A stretch of 22,500 bases of DNA from Chrysomallon squamiferum (lineage: Eukaryota > Mollusca > Gastropoda > Neomphalida > Peltospiridae), in the NCBI GenBank assembly GCA_012295275.1, contig CM022669.1, positions 13,807,672 through 13,830,171 on the forward strand. Direction: 5' to 3'. Below the pieces are notes generated by a model that was not told the origin of the DNA, made no database searches, and saw nothing but the letters and a program-made list of their open reading frames with translations. Of the stretch, positions 1-15,990 are shown piece by piece. A program made the position numbers and the translations under genes. Position 1 is the stretch's first letter, and each line of letters begins with the position of its first letter.

Positions 1-201
1 GAATAAGCATAAATGCATTGATCTGTGGATTTCATAATTGCTTATTTATGTCTCATTAAAAGCATCACCAAAACCATCTAAAAGAACACCAGAACTCATT
101 AGAACGGTATTCACACTCGAACAAGAGTTGAGGATATATCGACACGAACGCTGCATTACTCATTTCCTTCCACAGAGAACAGTTGATACGAAACTGCTGT
201 A
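1..201 (+). promoter_or_regulatory. 5' flank of PAN-FReD unit 1
   Basis: This is the upstream flank of the first gene. It aligns by eye with the 190-200 bases before units 2, 3 and 4: the same AAATGCATTGATCTGTGGATT-like block, a stretch of A-rich CATC/ACC sequence, and a pyrimidine-rich run ending in CAG at 171-175. The only TATA-like string is ATATAT near 133-139, and it is not kept in unit 2, so I do not call a TATA box. It probably holds the 5' UTR and perhaps the proximal promoter. Confidence 0.4.
162..177 (+). promoter_or_regulatory. candidate 3' splice acceptor in the 5' UTR, unit 1
   Basis: A pyrimidine-rich run (CATTTCCTTCCACAG) ends in AG at 174-175, leaving 26 bases before the ATG at 202. 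The other units keep the AG at exactly the same distance: AG ends at 8447, 13280 and 19286, with ATGs at 8474, 13307 and 19313. This fits a leader intron whose first exon lies further upstream. It could also be chance, because the whole flank is duplicated. Confidence 0.35.
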
Positions 202-4619
<4,418 letters not shown>

Positions 4620-4640
<21 letters not shown>

Positions 4641-5045
4641 TCGTTTCTTTGTTTGTTGTTGTTTTGTTTTGTTTCTGTGTGTTTGTTTTTGTTTGTTTGT
4701 TTCTTTCCTTGTTTTTTTACTGAGAAACTGGAGAACATTAGCAGCCATAACTTTCGTTACAATAACGATAGAAACATATTTTAATGTTTATTTTATTTTA
4801 TTTATTTTTTCTTTCTTTCTTCATATCTTTTCTTTTTAAGAAGATATATAACACAGGTAAAAATGAGAGTTATTGTTCCAAAATTAAAATTTGGGTGCCA
4901 GTACCTAATTATTGTTATTGTCGCTTTGTTTCGTTTCGCTGTTCACTCGATCCGTCCCAAAATAAAAATTACAACTCATTTTTCACAAATTATATTTCGG
5001 GCGACTTTTTTTTATCAATTCTAAGAAAAAACGTAACGGAATATA
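4620..5045 (+). pseudogene. relic of PAN-FReD intron 4 end plus first ~45 nt of exon 5
   Basis: The sequence follows the 3' part of intron 4: GAGAACATTAGCAGCCATAA, GATAGAAACATATTTTAAT, AGATATATAAC, TTGGGTGCCAGTACCTA, TTCACTCG and CCAAAATAAAAA. It then runs into a damaged acceptor at 4998-5000 (CGG where genes have CAG) and a decayed copy of the exon 5 start at 5001-5045. It stops inside exon 5 and joins block D sequence, so the rest of exon 5 and the proximal 3' flank are deleted. It is a remnant of a further gene unit and cannot be expressed as a FReD. The relic at 15990-16421 is its close sibling. Confidence 0.75.
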
Positions 5046-5275
5046 AATTAATTATGTAAACGAACTAAGTAACTTTATCTCTTTCGATTCCGTACAATGA
5101 TCACAAATTGAAAATACGAAATAAGTTTTAATGAGAATGTGAATTATTTATAATTTCTGATTGCTTCTACAAATAGAATGCTTTAAGTTTGTTTACCTGT
5201 TGATAAATTATTCATGTTTACGATCACAGATGAAACAGTATTTCTATAAAATGCATAATAACTATTATTAATTCT
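5046..5275 (+). repeat. partial block D attached to the exon 5 relic (copy 1)
   Basis: This repeats part of the downstream block, matching ~3958-4140: CGAACTAAGTAA, AAAATACGAAATA, TTTGTTTACCTGTTGATAAA and CGATCACAGATGAAAC. It shows that the relic before it lost the central part of its 3' end by deletion. The same arrangement occurs at 16422-16660. Confidence 0.7.
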
Positions 5276-5830
5276 ATTTTTTAGTCATTTATTAAATTGT
5301 CAATGTTCTATTTATATCAAAATAATGGCGTTCTTTATTTTTTCTTTTTTTAAAAACAAAACAGAAAAGACAAATGATGTGTGATGGGTCCACCTATAGT
5401 TACTGCTGTTCTAACTGAACTTATGATGTACTTGGTCAGACTGAATGGCCTTGTGCAGCTCAGCACAGCCTAACAGGATCAGGCAATTTTCACCTTCACA
5501 GGATAAAGTTGAATATTTAAGAAATAGGCAGAAATTCTCAACTCTCCACTCTGGAAATAAGTAGCTTCACCCATATTGATTTTGTTGCACAACATATCAG
5601 AACAAAGTAATCGTGAAATTAATATTTATTTGTTATTTTTTAAATGAAAACTGTTTCCTGTATGGTTTTTTACAAATTAAACAAATAATTAATAACTAAA
5701 GAACACTCACTCCCATACATATACACACATTATTTACTTAAATAAATAAATTTCCTACACCAAAAGTAATATTTTTAAATTAAAAAAAATAACTAAATAA
5801 AAATTGGAAAAGTTTACACTTAATAGCTAT
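5276..5830 (+). repeat. spacer block E (copy 1), unidentified
   Basis: About 550 bases with no supported gene, highly similar to 16661-17225. Landmarks are GTGATGGGTCCACCT, GGTCAGACTGAATGGCCTTG, CAGGCAATTTT and TTTTGTTGCACAACATATCAG. It is less AT-rich in the middle than its surroundings. No open frame is kept in both copies. I do not recognise it. Confidence 0.6.
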
Positions 5831-5971
5831 GAAAGCAATCTAGTATTAATTTATTAATTCTGAATCCTCATAGTCCAACTTCCGAAATATTTTTAAAAAT
5901 TATTTTATATTTTAATTTCACGTCAAAACTATATTAAAATGAAGTACATATAAAGCACAACGACCCAGACA

Positions 5972-6069
<98 letters not shown>

Positions 6070-6250
6070 CAGATTTAATATCATCAATCTGTATCAGATG
6101 AAAAGAAAATTTAAGGAGATCTATCATGATATACAGAGCTAGAACATGAGTTCATTCATTAACCTAAACCAAGGTATCGCTTCACAAAACCTTCTAGTTC
6201 CCAATCCTCTAAATTGGGATCAACTATTTCTCTGTACCGATTATTATTAT
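5831..6250 (+). repeat. AG-linked module with both arms (copy 2) and (AG)n at 5975-6067
   Basis: The left arm (5831-5974) matches 4190-4366 (GCTATGAAAGC..ATTAATT, TGAATCCTCAT, ATTAAAATGAAGTACATATA). It is followed by ~93 bp of pure AG and a right arm matching 4508-4640. After it, a short ATT run and GTTCCAGTTGCTGCTG-type sequence (6241-6320) is shared with 17390-17460. Confidence 0.7.
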
Positions 6251-6319
6251 TATTATTGTTCCAGTTGCTGCTGCTGTTCTTGTGATTTGCTTTACCCTCG
6301 TTGCCAGTAGTCGTATTTT

Positions 6320-6765
6320 CAAATAAGAACGTTACAAAAGAACTATGAAAATCCTCTTAAAGGATACCTGTGGGAGGAAGAACGTATGGCCTAATTCAAT
6401 AATTCTTTATATACCTATGTTATTAATTTAGCGTTTTCAGAAAAGCTACGATCGCACAAAGTGAAATAGGACGATCAAATAGAAAGATATTTAACTCAAT
6501 TTTAGACCAACACAACTGCAGAGATGACGTTATCGTGTATATGCCGAGCTGATAGAAGTAATTAACTTCGACAATCGTAAAAGAAATATGGAATTAGGAG
6601 AAGACGAAAATGTTTTGGCAACAAAATAAATAGCAAATGCTAACCAGGATGAAAATTGGAACAGAAAACAGTTTCAAAGATTGGACACTAGCAACAAAAC
6701 GTCTTGAACAAATAGTAACAGTTCAAGTGATCAACTGACAAGTTTCAATTCGATGGAAAACAAAA
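6320..6765 (+). pseudogene. decayed IAP/BIRC fragment, UBA-like block and linker (copy A)
   Basis: This aligns with 17510-17950, which continues into an IAP-type RING finger. Here the RING part is missing: similarity ends near 6760, at the start of a GATA-type repeat. The 5' part (6442-6549) keeps a reading frame (KATIAQSEIGRSN, then NSILDQHNC, DDVIVYMPS) shared with four other blocks, ending at a common TGA. The linker reads NFDNRKRNMELGEDENVLATK before a stop. IAP identity rests on the sibling copy; the UBA assignment is by position in the BIR-UBA-RING order and is tentative. Confidence 0.5.
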
Positions 6766-7546
<781 letters not shown>

Positions 7547-7800
7547 GCGTTTCCAGAAGCTGTGATCGTACGAAATGAAATAGGAAGATCCAATAATACT
7601 GTTACAAAGATATTAAGCTCAATTTTACACCATAACAACTGCAGTGACGACGTTATCGTATACACGCCGAACTGATGTCTGTAATTTACTTTGACAATGT
7701 AAAACAAACCAGAGAACATCTCACTGACGGACGTTTATGCGATGACGTGACGACTGCTAGAAAATGTCGAGCCATAGATATTTTTAAAATGCACTGTTTT
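7547..7800 (+). pseudogene. UBA-like relic block upstream of unit 2
   Basis: The first 42 codons (7547-7672) are open and end at a TGA at 7673: AFPEAVIVRNEIGRSN, TKILSSILHHNNC, SDDVIVYTPN. The same frame and end point occur at 12754-12867 and 18461-18583, and in more decayed form at 6442-6552 and 17613-17729. After it, a second short frame reads YFDNVKQTREHLTDGRLC and DDVTTARKC. The block resembles the region preceding the RING in the IAP relic. There is no start codon context or complete domain, so I call it a relic. Confidence 0.4.
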
Positions 7801-8473
7801 GTTTTTATACTATATTATTAATTAAAATGTAATGATGAACATAAACAAAATAAGATACTTATATATACTGATTATTCGTATCCCTTTTCTCTTCCACTGT
7901 TTTCTGTCTTCACAAATCATTAGTTAGCGAAATCTTCAGAAAAAATATTTCAAGGTATTTTCAACGACCAGTTTTAGAATGATTAAAAATGTAAATGTGA
8001 GAACACAGAGCGTCTCAGTTTGCTATGGTAAACCTCACTTTCAAAACGCTTACTACAGAAAGCGAGGCTGCTGTTTGATTCAGACGGCTGGAATCACAAA
8101 TAACACAAGTACACCAATGGGTAATGGGAATTACGCTTTCTATTATGTGACGGTGTTTTCGATTGCGACATAACACTTTTACTATCAGGAGGCTTTAGTT
8201 TTGTTTTTCCTGATTGATTATAATATATCTCAATAAAATTTTAATATTTTCCACGTGCACACTAAGTGCGACGGCATTTGTGAGAAAGCATAATTGCATT
8301 GATAAGTGGAATGACATTTTTCTTATTTGTGTCTTACTAAAAGCAAAACTAAAAGCATCTGAAAAAACCCACCAAATTCATTACAACGAAATCCACATTC
8401 GAAAACGAGTTCAGGAGAAACGCTTCATATCTCATTTCCTTTCTCAGAGAACAGTTGATACGAAACTGCTATA
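7801..8473 (+). promoter_or_regulatory. 5' flank of unit 2
   Basis: The flank matches the one before unit 4 (18721-19312), including a well-kept stretch at 7970-8175 (CTATGGTAAACCTCACTTTC, CAGACGGCTGGAATCACAAA, CACCAATGGGTAATGGGAAT). That stretch is missing before unit 3. The last ~190 bases match the flanks of all units, with the CAG acceptor-like site ending at 8447. The short open frame at 7979-8173 is not supported, because the unit 4 copy is frameshifted. Confidence 0.45.
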
Positions 8474-8964
8474 ATGAAATATTTTCCAAGTTTTCTAATA
8501 ATCACGGCAATAGTGATTAACTGTTTTGTCGAAGTTTCTACTGGATCTTCGTGTGGTGACAAGAGGCGCGTATTTAGAAAACTGCCGCAATACGCTAACA
8601 CGAAACCAGCCGAACCGCCGCTAAAGAAAGTAAACACACCCAGTGAAGTGTACTGCGGCAGGGAATGCTACAACTACGATGACTGTGTGAGTTGCATCTA
8701 CAACAGGAACAGCGACGAATGTTCTCTGTACAACACCTCATTTTATTCACTGTCGCTGGGAGAGAACTCAGGAACAGAAGCATATGGTAATATCAATTTC
8801 TTATAGGAATATTTATTTATTTATTTATTTATTTATTTATGGATGTATTTAGTTGTTCGTTGGTTGACTCTTTGTTTTACATATTAGTGATAGTAATTGT
8901 TGCTGTTGATGTCGTTTTATTTTAAAATCATTATTTATTTGTAGTTGTTACTTTTTGTCTGACA

Positions 8965-9023
8965 TACTATTATTATTGTTATTTTTATTATTCTTATTAT
9001 GATTATTATTATTATTATTATTA

Positions 9024-9079
<56 letters not shown>

Positions 9080-9080
9080 T
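8965..9080 (+). repeat. (ATT)n array in intron 1, unit 2
   Basis: A trinucleotide array with a few interruptions, ending just before TTTCTTTAG at the exon 2 acceptor (9087-9088). Confidence 0.9.
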
Positions 9081-9265
9081 TTCTTTAGAATTAATGGATT
9101 CTGACTATATTCATGAAGAATACAGGAGCTCGGAGTTTATCTCGTGACAACTCTATTCAAGTATATTGTGAAATATCACCAACTCTCTCTGGTAGGTCAA
9201 GTTTTCATAGAACACGAAAAAACCAGAGTTTATAATTGTATTTTTCTTTCATCATTTCTGTATAT

Positions 9266-9268
<3 letters not shown>

Positions 9269-9321
<53 letters not shown>
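9269..9321 (+). repeat. (CT)n tract in intron 2, unit 2
   Basis: About 52 bp of CT dinucleotides, 120 bases before exon 3. Units 3 and 4 have longer tracts at the same place; unit 1 has none. Confidence 0.93.
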
Positions 9322-9324
<3 letters not shown>

Positions 9325-9443
9325 CTTGGCAACGATAAAAATTTAAACATCAAATACATTAAATTATCAATAATATAAACAAGCGTGTCAATACTTGTAT
9401 CATGGTTGCTTTTTATTTCATGTTATTATTATTATTTGTTTAG

Positions 9444-9545
<102 letters not shown>

Positions 9546-9599
9546 TAACTGAGCATTAATGGAACGAAATCCTAAAATAATGTATAATAGTGACCTAAA

Positions 9600-9671
9600 T
9601 ACTAATACTACTAATAATAATAAAAAGATAATAATAATGACAATAATAATATTAGTAATAATAATAATAAG
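9600..9671 (+). repeat. interrupted (AAT)n array in intron 3, unit 2
   Basis: An imperfect ACT/AAT/AATAATGAC array ~60 bases after exon 3, in the same position as the arrays in units 1, 3 and 4. No long (AG)n tract follows in this unit. Confidence 0.8.
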
Positions 9672-10234
9672 TGAATTTTTTATCAGTGAAATGCTATCTG
9701 TGAATTAATAGATAAACTTTCTTCTTTCTCTTTAAATGATATAATTTTTTTCTTAAACTTATAACTATATAGGATTCTAAAAATAAAAATATTTTTTTTA
9801 TTTTATTTCATTTTTTTTTTTTAATATGTTTTGTTTTATTTTATTTTATTTGTTGCTTTTAATACCAGGAAATGCAAACATCTATCGAATAACGAGACAA
9901 AGAGACTACGATTTAAAAATCGAATTGGAAGATTTCAAAGGAGTCAGAAAGTTTGCTGTCTACACGAAATTTTCCATATCTGGAGAGGACGACTATTTCC
10001 GTCTGTCCGTAGCTAGATACAGCGGAAATGCAGGTTTGTTAAACATTTATAATTATTTTATTCATGTAACTTTGTAACGTAAAAATAAAATAGCATCTTT
10101 TTTCATGGAAGCCGCTGGTTGGATCTCTCATTGATCGGTCTGCAGCTTACTTCTGTTTTTCTTTACATTGTCGAAGAGCATAAACAAACAAATAAATATG
10201 TATGTAAGTCGGGTTCGTAGCGCTAAAAAACTGT

Positions 10235-10263
10235 CACGTGTTAATCAGCTGACCGTTACGTCA
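10235..10263 (+). promoter_or_regulatory. conserved intron 4 block with E-boxes and CRE-like site, unit 2
   Basis: CACGTG (10235-10240), CAGCTG (10246-10251) and TTACGTCA (10256-10263) have the same order and spacing as in unit 1. Intron 4 here lacks ~390 bases of the unit 1 intron just before this block, yet the block is kept. Confidence 0.35.
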
Positions 10264-11093
10264 CTGCTGAGATCGATTCAAGTACGATCGAAGATTGCCG
10301 AATCACAAATTTCAGTCATTATGAGATTTCGAATTTGTGTTTTTAGTTTATTTTGGTGAATAATTTCCTGTTTTCATAAAAGCTTTTTCTCTGATTAAAA
10401 AAAAAAGAGAAAAAAGTAAAAGAAATCAAGCTGGAGAAAATAAATAGTTGTCAGGACCTAATATTCTTATAGTTTTTTTGTTGTTTTTTTTGTAGTTTTT
10501 GTTTGTTTGTTTATTTGTCTTTATACTGAAAAACTGGATAATGTTATCATCTATAACTTTTGTTGGAATAAACATAGAAACATATTTAATTCTTTTTAAT
10601 TATTATTTTTTATATTTTTTATTTTTTATTTATTATTATTATTATTTTTTTTTTACGAAGATCTATAATATAGGTAAATATAGCAGTTATTGTTTCCAAA
10701 ACTAAATTTTGGGTGCCAGTACCTAAATATTCTTATAGGCGCTTTGCTTCTTTTTGCTGTTCACTCGTAACGACCCAAAATAAAAATGATATTTATTTAT
10801 TTACAAATTAATTTTCAGGTGACTCTTTCATCAGTGCTGGGAAACCACATAACGGAATGAGATTCACCACTAAAGATAAGGATAACGATCTTAGCAATTT
10901 AAATTGTGCTCAGTATTTCGAAGGCGCTTGGTGGTACAGTAATTGCTATTCTTCGAATCTGAACAGTCTCTACGTGAAAGGAGGAGGCCTTGTTAAGGAT
11001 TACAAGGGAGTAATCTGGCAACCTTGGAAAACTTACATCAGAACCCTGAAGAAAACCGTTATGAAGATTCGACCCTCCGACGTCGAGAACTAA

Positions 11094-12263
11094 AACACTG
11101 TATGAGTGGTCAAATACAAAAATAATATAAGAACGATAATAAGATTTGTTTCTGTTGTTGTAGTTGTTCCTGCTGTAGTTAATGTACGTTTCTGTTTTGA
11201 TTTGTTCACTGGATGACTGGCTGTTGTTGTCTTTTTTTCTTCTTGATTTTGTAGGCTTTGTTGTTGTTTTTGTTGTTAATCTTTGTTGTTTTTGTTAAGG
11301 AAAATAACACTGGTACTAAACAAGTATTTTTCAACTAGCAACAAGTGAAAGAGATTAACTTTCCTCTGAACAAGAAACACACACCAAAACAGTGGAGTGA
11401 TTCTGAACTGAATCTGGAACTATATCAACAGTCTCATTCAGGAAAACTGATCTATACTATAATTATAACTGACAGTAACTGAGATGAAGAAAGGAAGCTT
11501 TTCTACATAATATTAGTTATCTGTATAAAGGATACAGCAACATCGATACCTTGTTCATATTTAAATAGCCAGATACGACTAACTGAACGTTTCAGTTGAT
11601 AAAATGTCTTGTATTAAACAGACATTTAATGTATATTATATGAATGAAAAATGAGGTTTACACATACATACATACTTTTTTCTACCCTTCAAATAAAGTG
11701 TACTTTTCTGTTGATATTGTTTGTCAAGTCTCTATTACTAATAAATAAAGTTTACACAGCCCATTGGGTTCAGTGTAATTATACTTTTAAAGTTCGTCTG
11801 CTGTAATGAAAACTTTGGTTTAATAGTCAACAAGGTAACTATAGTTTTTTTTGTTATTTGTTTATTTCTCTATAGAAACTACACCTCTAAAGGTAACAAA
11901 TTCTGTAAATGAACTAAGTAAATGGATTTTTTACAGTGAACACAAATTGAAAATACGAAATACATTTTAATCAGTGTGAATTATTTAAATATTTGTGATT
12001 GCTTTTCAAAGTGGAATGGTCTTAATTTGTTTAAGGGGTGATACCTTATTCATCTTTACCATCACAGATGAAACAGTAATTCATTCCAACACTCATTTCT
12101 ATAAAGTGCATATAACACTTTGAAAATTCAACCGTCAAAAGCTATGAAAGCTATCTAATATTAATTCATTTGTTCTGAATACTCATGGCCCACCTTCGGA
12201 AATATTGCTATGAATTTTTTTACTCTTTTTTTTCACATCAAAACTGAATTAAACTGAAGTATA
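11094..12263 (+). repeat. downstream block D, copy after unit 2
   Basis: About 1.17 kb, roughly 90% similar by eye to 3146-4290. It contains the AATATA variant at the polyadenylation position (11124-11129). It ends inside the left arm of the AG-linked module (CACATCAAAACTGAATTAAA) and joins IAP relic sequence at ~12264, so the AG tract, exon 5 relic and block E present in the other spacers are missing here. No gene seen. Confidence 0.7.
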
Positions 12264-12485
12264 GAAAAAAACGAAGCGGTTATTTTATGTCTTCCTTGTA
12301 GCCATATAGCCGGTTGTGAGGGATGCACTGATAAAACTCATAACTGATTCGTGTCAGAGAAAGAATTTTGGCAACCTGTACGCACTTACTTTGCGTAAAG
12401 TCTTGAAGAATACTTCCAGAAAGATCATTATATCATGATATCAATAATGAAAAAGGAAGAGGGGAAAAAGAGACTCAAGGAATGA
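12264..12485 (+). pseudogene. decayed IAP/BIRC RING-finger fragment (copy B)
   Basis: The frame reads CEGCTDKTHN, then TGA at 12345-12347 where the second-last Cys pair begins, then FV. After indels the last codons (12379-12399) read VRTYFA and TAA. IAP RING fingers end Cys-x2-Cys-x6-Cys-x2-Cys-Arg followed by TVRTYxS; the spacing matches exactly if the TGA was a Cys TGC. Only the RING part is present, and it starts abruptly at the junction with block D. The copy at 17951-18100 shares the TGA. It is nonfunctional. Confidence 0.65.
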
Positions 12486-12745
12486 ACATGTCTACGTCTT
12501 GTTTGTATGTGTGTGTTTGTACATTTGTGCTAATGTGCGTGTGGGTGTGCGTGTGTGCACAAGTGTGTATGCTTGTATATGAGTGTGAGAGTGTGTATGC
12601 AGATATATCATGTGTGTATGTGCCTACCGGCAGTAATCATTAAAATAACCACTATAATTATTTAAAATTCATTTATAATGTTCATGATGTAATGGCTGTA
12701 CGTGATAGTTTATACATTAAATTTGAAGTGTTTTGGTGTGTGTTT
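12486..12745 (+). repeat. TG-rich degenerate repeat and short spacer
   Basis: Positions 12500-12625 are an imperfect TG/TGTA tract. The rest is AT-rich sequence shared with 18345-18455 (CCACTATAATTATTTAAAATTCA, GTTCATGATGTAATGG). It holds no gene that I can see. Confidence 0.75.
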
Positions 12746-12995
12746 GGAAAACTGTGATCGAACAAAATGAAATAGGACGATCAAATGTTTCTGCTACAAA
12801 GGTATTAAAGTCAATTTTACATCACCACAACTGCAGTGACGACGTTATCGTATACATGCCGAACTGATGTCTGTAATTTACTTTGACAATGTAAAACAAA
12901 CCAGAGAACATCTCAGTGACGGACGTTTATGCGATGACGTGACGACTGCTAGAAAATGCCGAGCCATAGATATTTTTAAAATGCACTATTTTGTT
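12746..12995 (+). pseudogene. UBA-like relic block upstream of unit 3
   Basis: A frame from 12754 reads VIEQNEIGRSN, ATKVLKSILHHHNC, SDDVIVYMPN and ends at TGA 12865-12867, the same end as at 7673 and 18581. A following frame from 12867 (SVIYFDNVKQTREHLSDGRLC, DDVTTARKC) runs into AT-rich sequence. The 60-codon ORF at 12867-13049 looks accidental beyond the conserved part. Confidence 0.4.
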
Positions 12996-13306
12996 TTATA
13001 CTATATTATTTTATTTTTGTTTTTCTTGATTGATTATAACATATCTTAATAAAATTTTAATATTTTCCAGATACACACTAAGTGCTCCGGCGCTTGTAAG
13101 AAAGCATGAATGCACTGATCTGTGGATTAACATATTTCTTATTTATGTCTTACTAAAGCATAACTAAAAGCATCTTAGAAAAAGCAACAAATTCATTACA
13201 ACGGTATCCACACTTTAACACATGAAAAGGAGTTCAGGAGATATCAACACGAACGTTACATATCTCAATTCCTTCCACAGAGAACGGTTGATACCAAACT
13301 GCTGTA
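12996..13306 (+). promoter_or_regulatory. 5' flank of unit 3, shortened
   Basis: Compared with the flanks of units 2 and 4, ~390 bases are missing around 13005-13015, including the well-kept CTATGGTAAACC stretch. The proximal ~200 bases, with the CAG acceptor-like site ending at 13280, remain. Confidence 0.4.
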
Positions 13307-13787
13307 ATGAAATATTTCTCAAATTTTCTGATAATCGCAGCAGCAAGTGATTAACTGTTTTGTCGAAGTTTCTACTGGATCTTCGTGTGGTGACAAGAGG
13401 CGCGTATTTAGAAAACTGCCGCAATACGCTAACAAGAAACCAGCCGAACCGCCGCTGAAGGAAAGTAAACACACCCAGTGAAATGGAGTGCGGCAGGGAA
13501 TGCTACAACTACGATGAATGTGTGGATTACATCTACAACAGGAACAGCGACGAATGTTCTCTGTACAACGCCTCATTTTATTCACTGTCGCTGGTAGAGA
13601 TTTATTTATTTATTTATTTAGTTATGTATTTTGCTGTAGGTTGGTTAACTCTTTGTTTTATATAGTAGCGATAGTAATTGTTGTTTTTTGTACTAATGAT
13701 AATATTAAACGTTTCTTCTATTCCTAGACAATGTCATTTTATTTTATTATATTTATTTATTTATAGTTCTTACTTTTTGTCTGATAT

Positions 13788-13815
13788 ACTCTTCTTCTTC
13801 TTCTTCTTCTTCTTC

Positions 13816-13878
<63 letters not shown>
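13788..13878 (+). repeat. (CTT)n then (ATT)n array in intron 1, unit 3
   Basis: About 30 bases of CTT repeats change directly into ATT repeats, ending ~10 bases before the exon 2 acceptor (13887-13888). Confidence 0.93.
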
Positions 13879-13879
<1 letters not shown>

Positions 13880-14119
13880 TGGATATAGAATTAATGGATT
13901 CTGACTGCTATGATGTCATGAAGAATACAGGAGCTAAAACCAGCGGAGTTTATACAATCGTACCACGTGACAACGGGAAAGCTATTCAAGTATATTGTGA
14001 AATATCACCAACTGACGGAGGCTGGCTGGTAGGTGGCCAAGTTTTCATAAAAGACGAAATAAACTAAATTTAATATTTATCTGTCTGCTTCTTCATTTCT
14101 ACCTTTTCTGAATTACCAT

Positions 14120-14231
<112 letters not shown>

Positions 14232-14505
14232 TTTCTTCGCAAAGATACAAATTTAAACATCAAATACATTAAATTATCAATAATATAAAAAACCGTGTCA
14301 ACACTTCTATCATCGTTGCTTCTTATTTCAAGTTATTATTATTATTTGTTTAGGTATTTCACCGACGGACAGACGGGTCGGAAGATTTCTTCAGAACTTG
14401 GAATGAATACAGAGACGGATTTGGAAATTTAACAAACGAATTTTGGCTGGGTTTGTAACTGAGGATTAATGTGACGGAATCCTAAAATAATGTATAAAAG
14501 TTACC

Positions 14506-14527
14506 TAAATAATAATAATAATAATAA
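14506..14527 (+). repeat. short (AAT)n run in intron 3, unit 3
   Basis: A trinucleotide run of about seven units ~55 bases after exon 3, the counterpart of arrays in the other units. Confidence 0.8.
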
Positions 14528-14548
14528 AATCTGAGAATTAATAGATGA

Positions 14549-14693
<145 letters not shown>

Positions 14694-14989
14694 TTTTGTG
14701 CGTGTTGTTTCTTATTTTTATTTGACTGATATAACTTTCTTCTTAACCTGATATCTGTATAGGATTGTAAAAATAATAATATTTTTTTTACTTTATTTTA
14801 TTTTATTTCATCTTATTTTGTTTTATTTTGTATTATCTATTGCTTTTAATACCAGGAAATGCAAACATCTATCGAATAACAAGACAAAGAAACTACGATT
14901 TAAGAATCGACCTAGAAGATTTTCAAGGAGAAAAAAGGTTTGCTGTCTACACGAAATTTTCCATATCTGGAGAGGATGACATACCTTGA

Positions 14990-15669
14990 ATATATACCTT
15001 GTATATAGTAACTGCAATATTGATTCCTGGTTAATATTTAAATAGATACATGCGACTAATTGAACGTTTCATTTGATAAAATGTTTTGTATTCAACAGAC
15101 ATTTAATGTATATAATATGAATGAAAAATGAGACTTACACACACATATATATTATTTTCTAGCCTTAAAATAAAGTGTACTTTTCTGTTGATATTGTTTG
15201 TCAAGCCTCTATTACTGATAAATGAAATTTACACAGCTGACTGGGTTCAGTGTCATTATACTTTTAACTGATCAAATTCGTCTGCTGTAATGAAAATTAC
15301 GGATAATAGTCAAAAAGGTAACTGTAATGTTTTTTTGTTATTTGTTTATTCCTCCATAGAAACTACATCTCTAGAGATAACGCATTCTGTAAATGAACTA
15401 AGTAAATTTATCATTTTGGATTCGGTACAATGAACACAAATTAAAAATACGAAATACATTTGAATCACTGTGTGAATTATTTAAATATTTGTGATTGCTT
15501 TTCAAAGTGGAATGGTTCTTCATGTTTACGATCGCAGATGAAAGAGTAGTTCATTCCAAAACTCATTTCTATAAAGTGAACATAAAAGTTTGAAAAGCTA
15601 TGACAGCTATCTAATATTAATTCATTTGTTCTGAATCCTCATGGCCCACCTTCAGAAATACTGCTTTAA

Positions 15670-15702
<33 letters not shown>

Positions 15703-15840
15703 TTTATTATTCTTTATTTTTTTAAATTCTTTATTTTTTTAAATGAAAACTGAATTAAAATGAAATACATATAATTATAGCTCAATCTGAGACATGCACT
15801 GGCACAGAGATAATAAGAGAGAGAGAAAAAACACAAAGTG
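14990..15840 (+). repeat. downstream block D, copy after unit 3 (5' truncated)
   Basis: It matches block D from ~3560 onward (CTGCAATATTGAT, TGCGACTAATTGAACG, GACATTTAATGTATATAAT). It is fused to the broken exon 4 at 14980/14981. An (ATT)n run lies at 15673-15712. It ends with a short, interrupted AG run (15818-15850) where the other copies have long AG tracts. No gene seen. Confidence 0.7.
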
Positions 15841-15990
15841 AGAGAGAGACAGATTGAGATTTACTATCATCAGTCTGTATCAGATCAAAAGAATAGTTAA
15901 GCATACAGGGAAGGAACGTGAGTTCATTCATTAACCTAATCGAAGATATCGCTTGACAAAAAAAAAAATCCTTTAAATCGGGTTCGACTA
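15841..15990 (+). repeat. AG-linked module, right arm (copy 4)
   Basis: Short AG run, then GATTTACTATCATCAGTCTG, TATCAGATCAAAAGAATAG, and AATCGGGTTCGACTATTTCTC running into the exon 5 relic, as at 4508-4640. Confidence 0.55.

Noticed and set aside
6340-6372. Frame ENPLKGYLWEEERMA before the UBA-like block as a BIR-domain start
   Set aside because: Too short, no BIR cysteines or histidine follow, and the sibling at 17525-17560 does not keep the frame well.
9144-9338. ORF over exon 2 and intron 2 of unit 2
   Set aside because: Out of the gene's frame and ends in a CT microsatellite.
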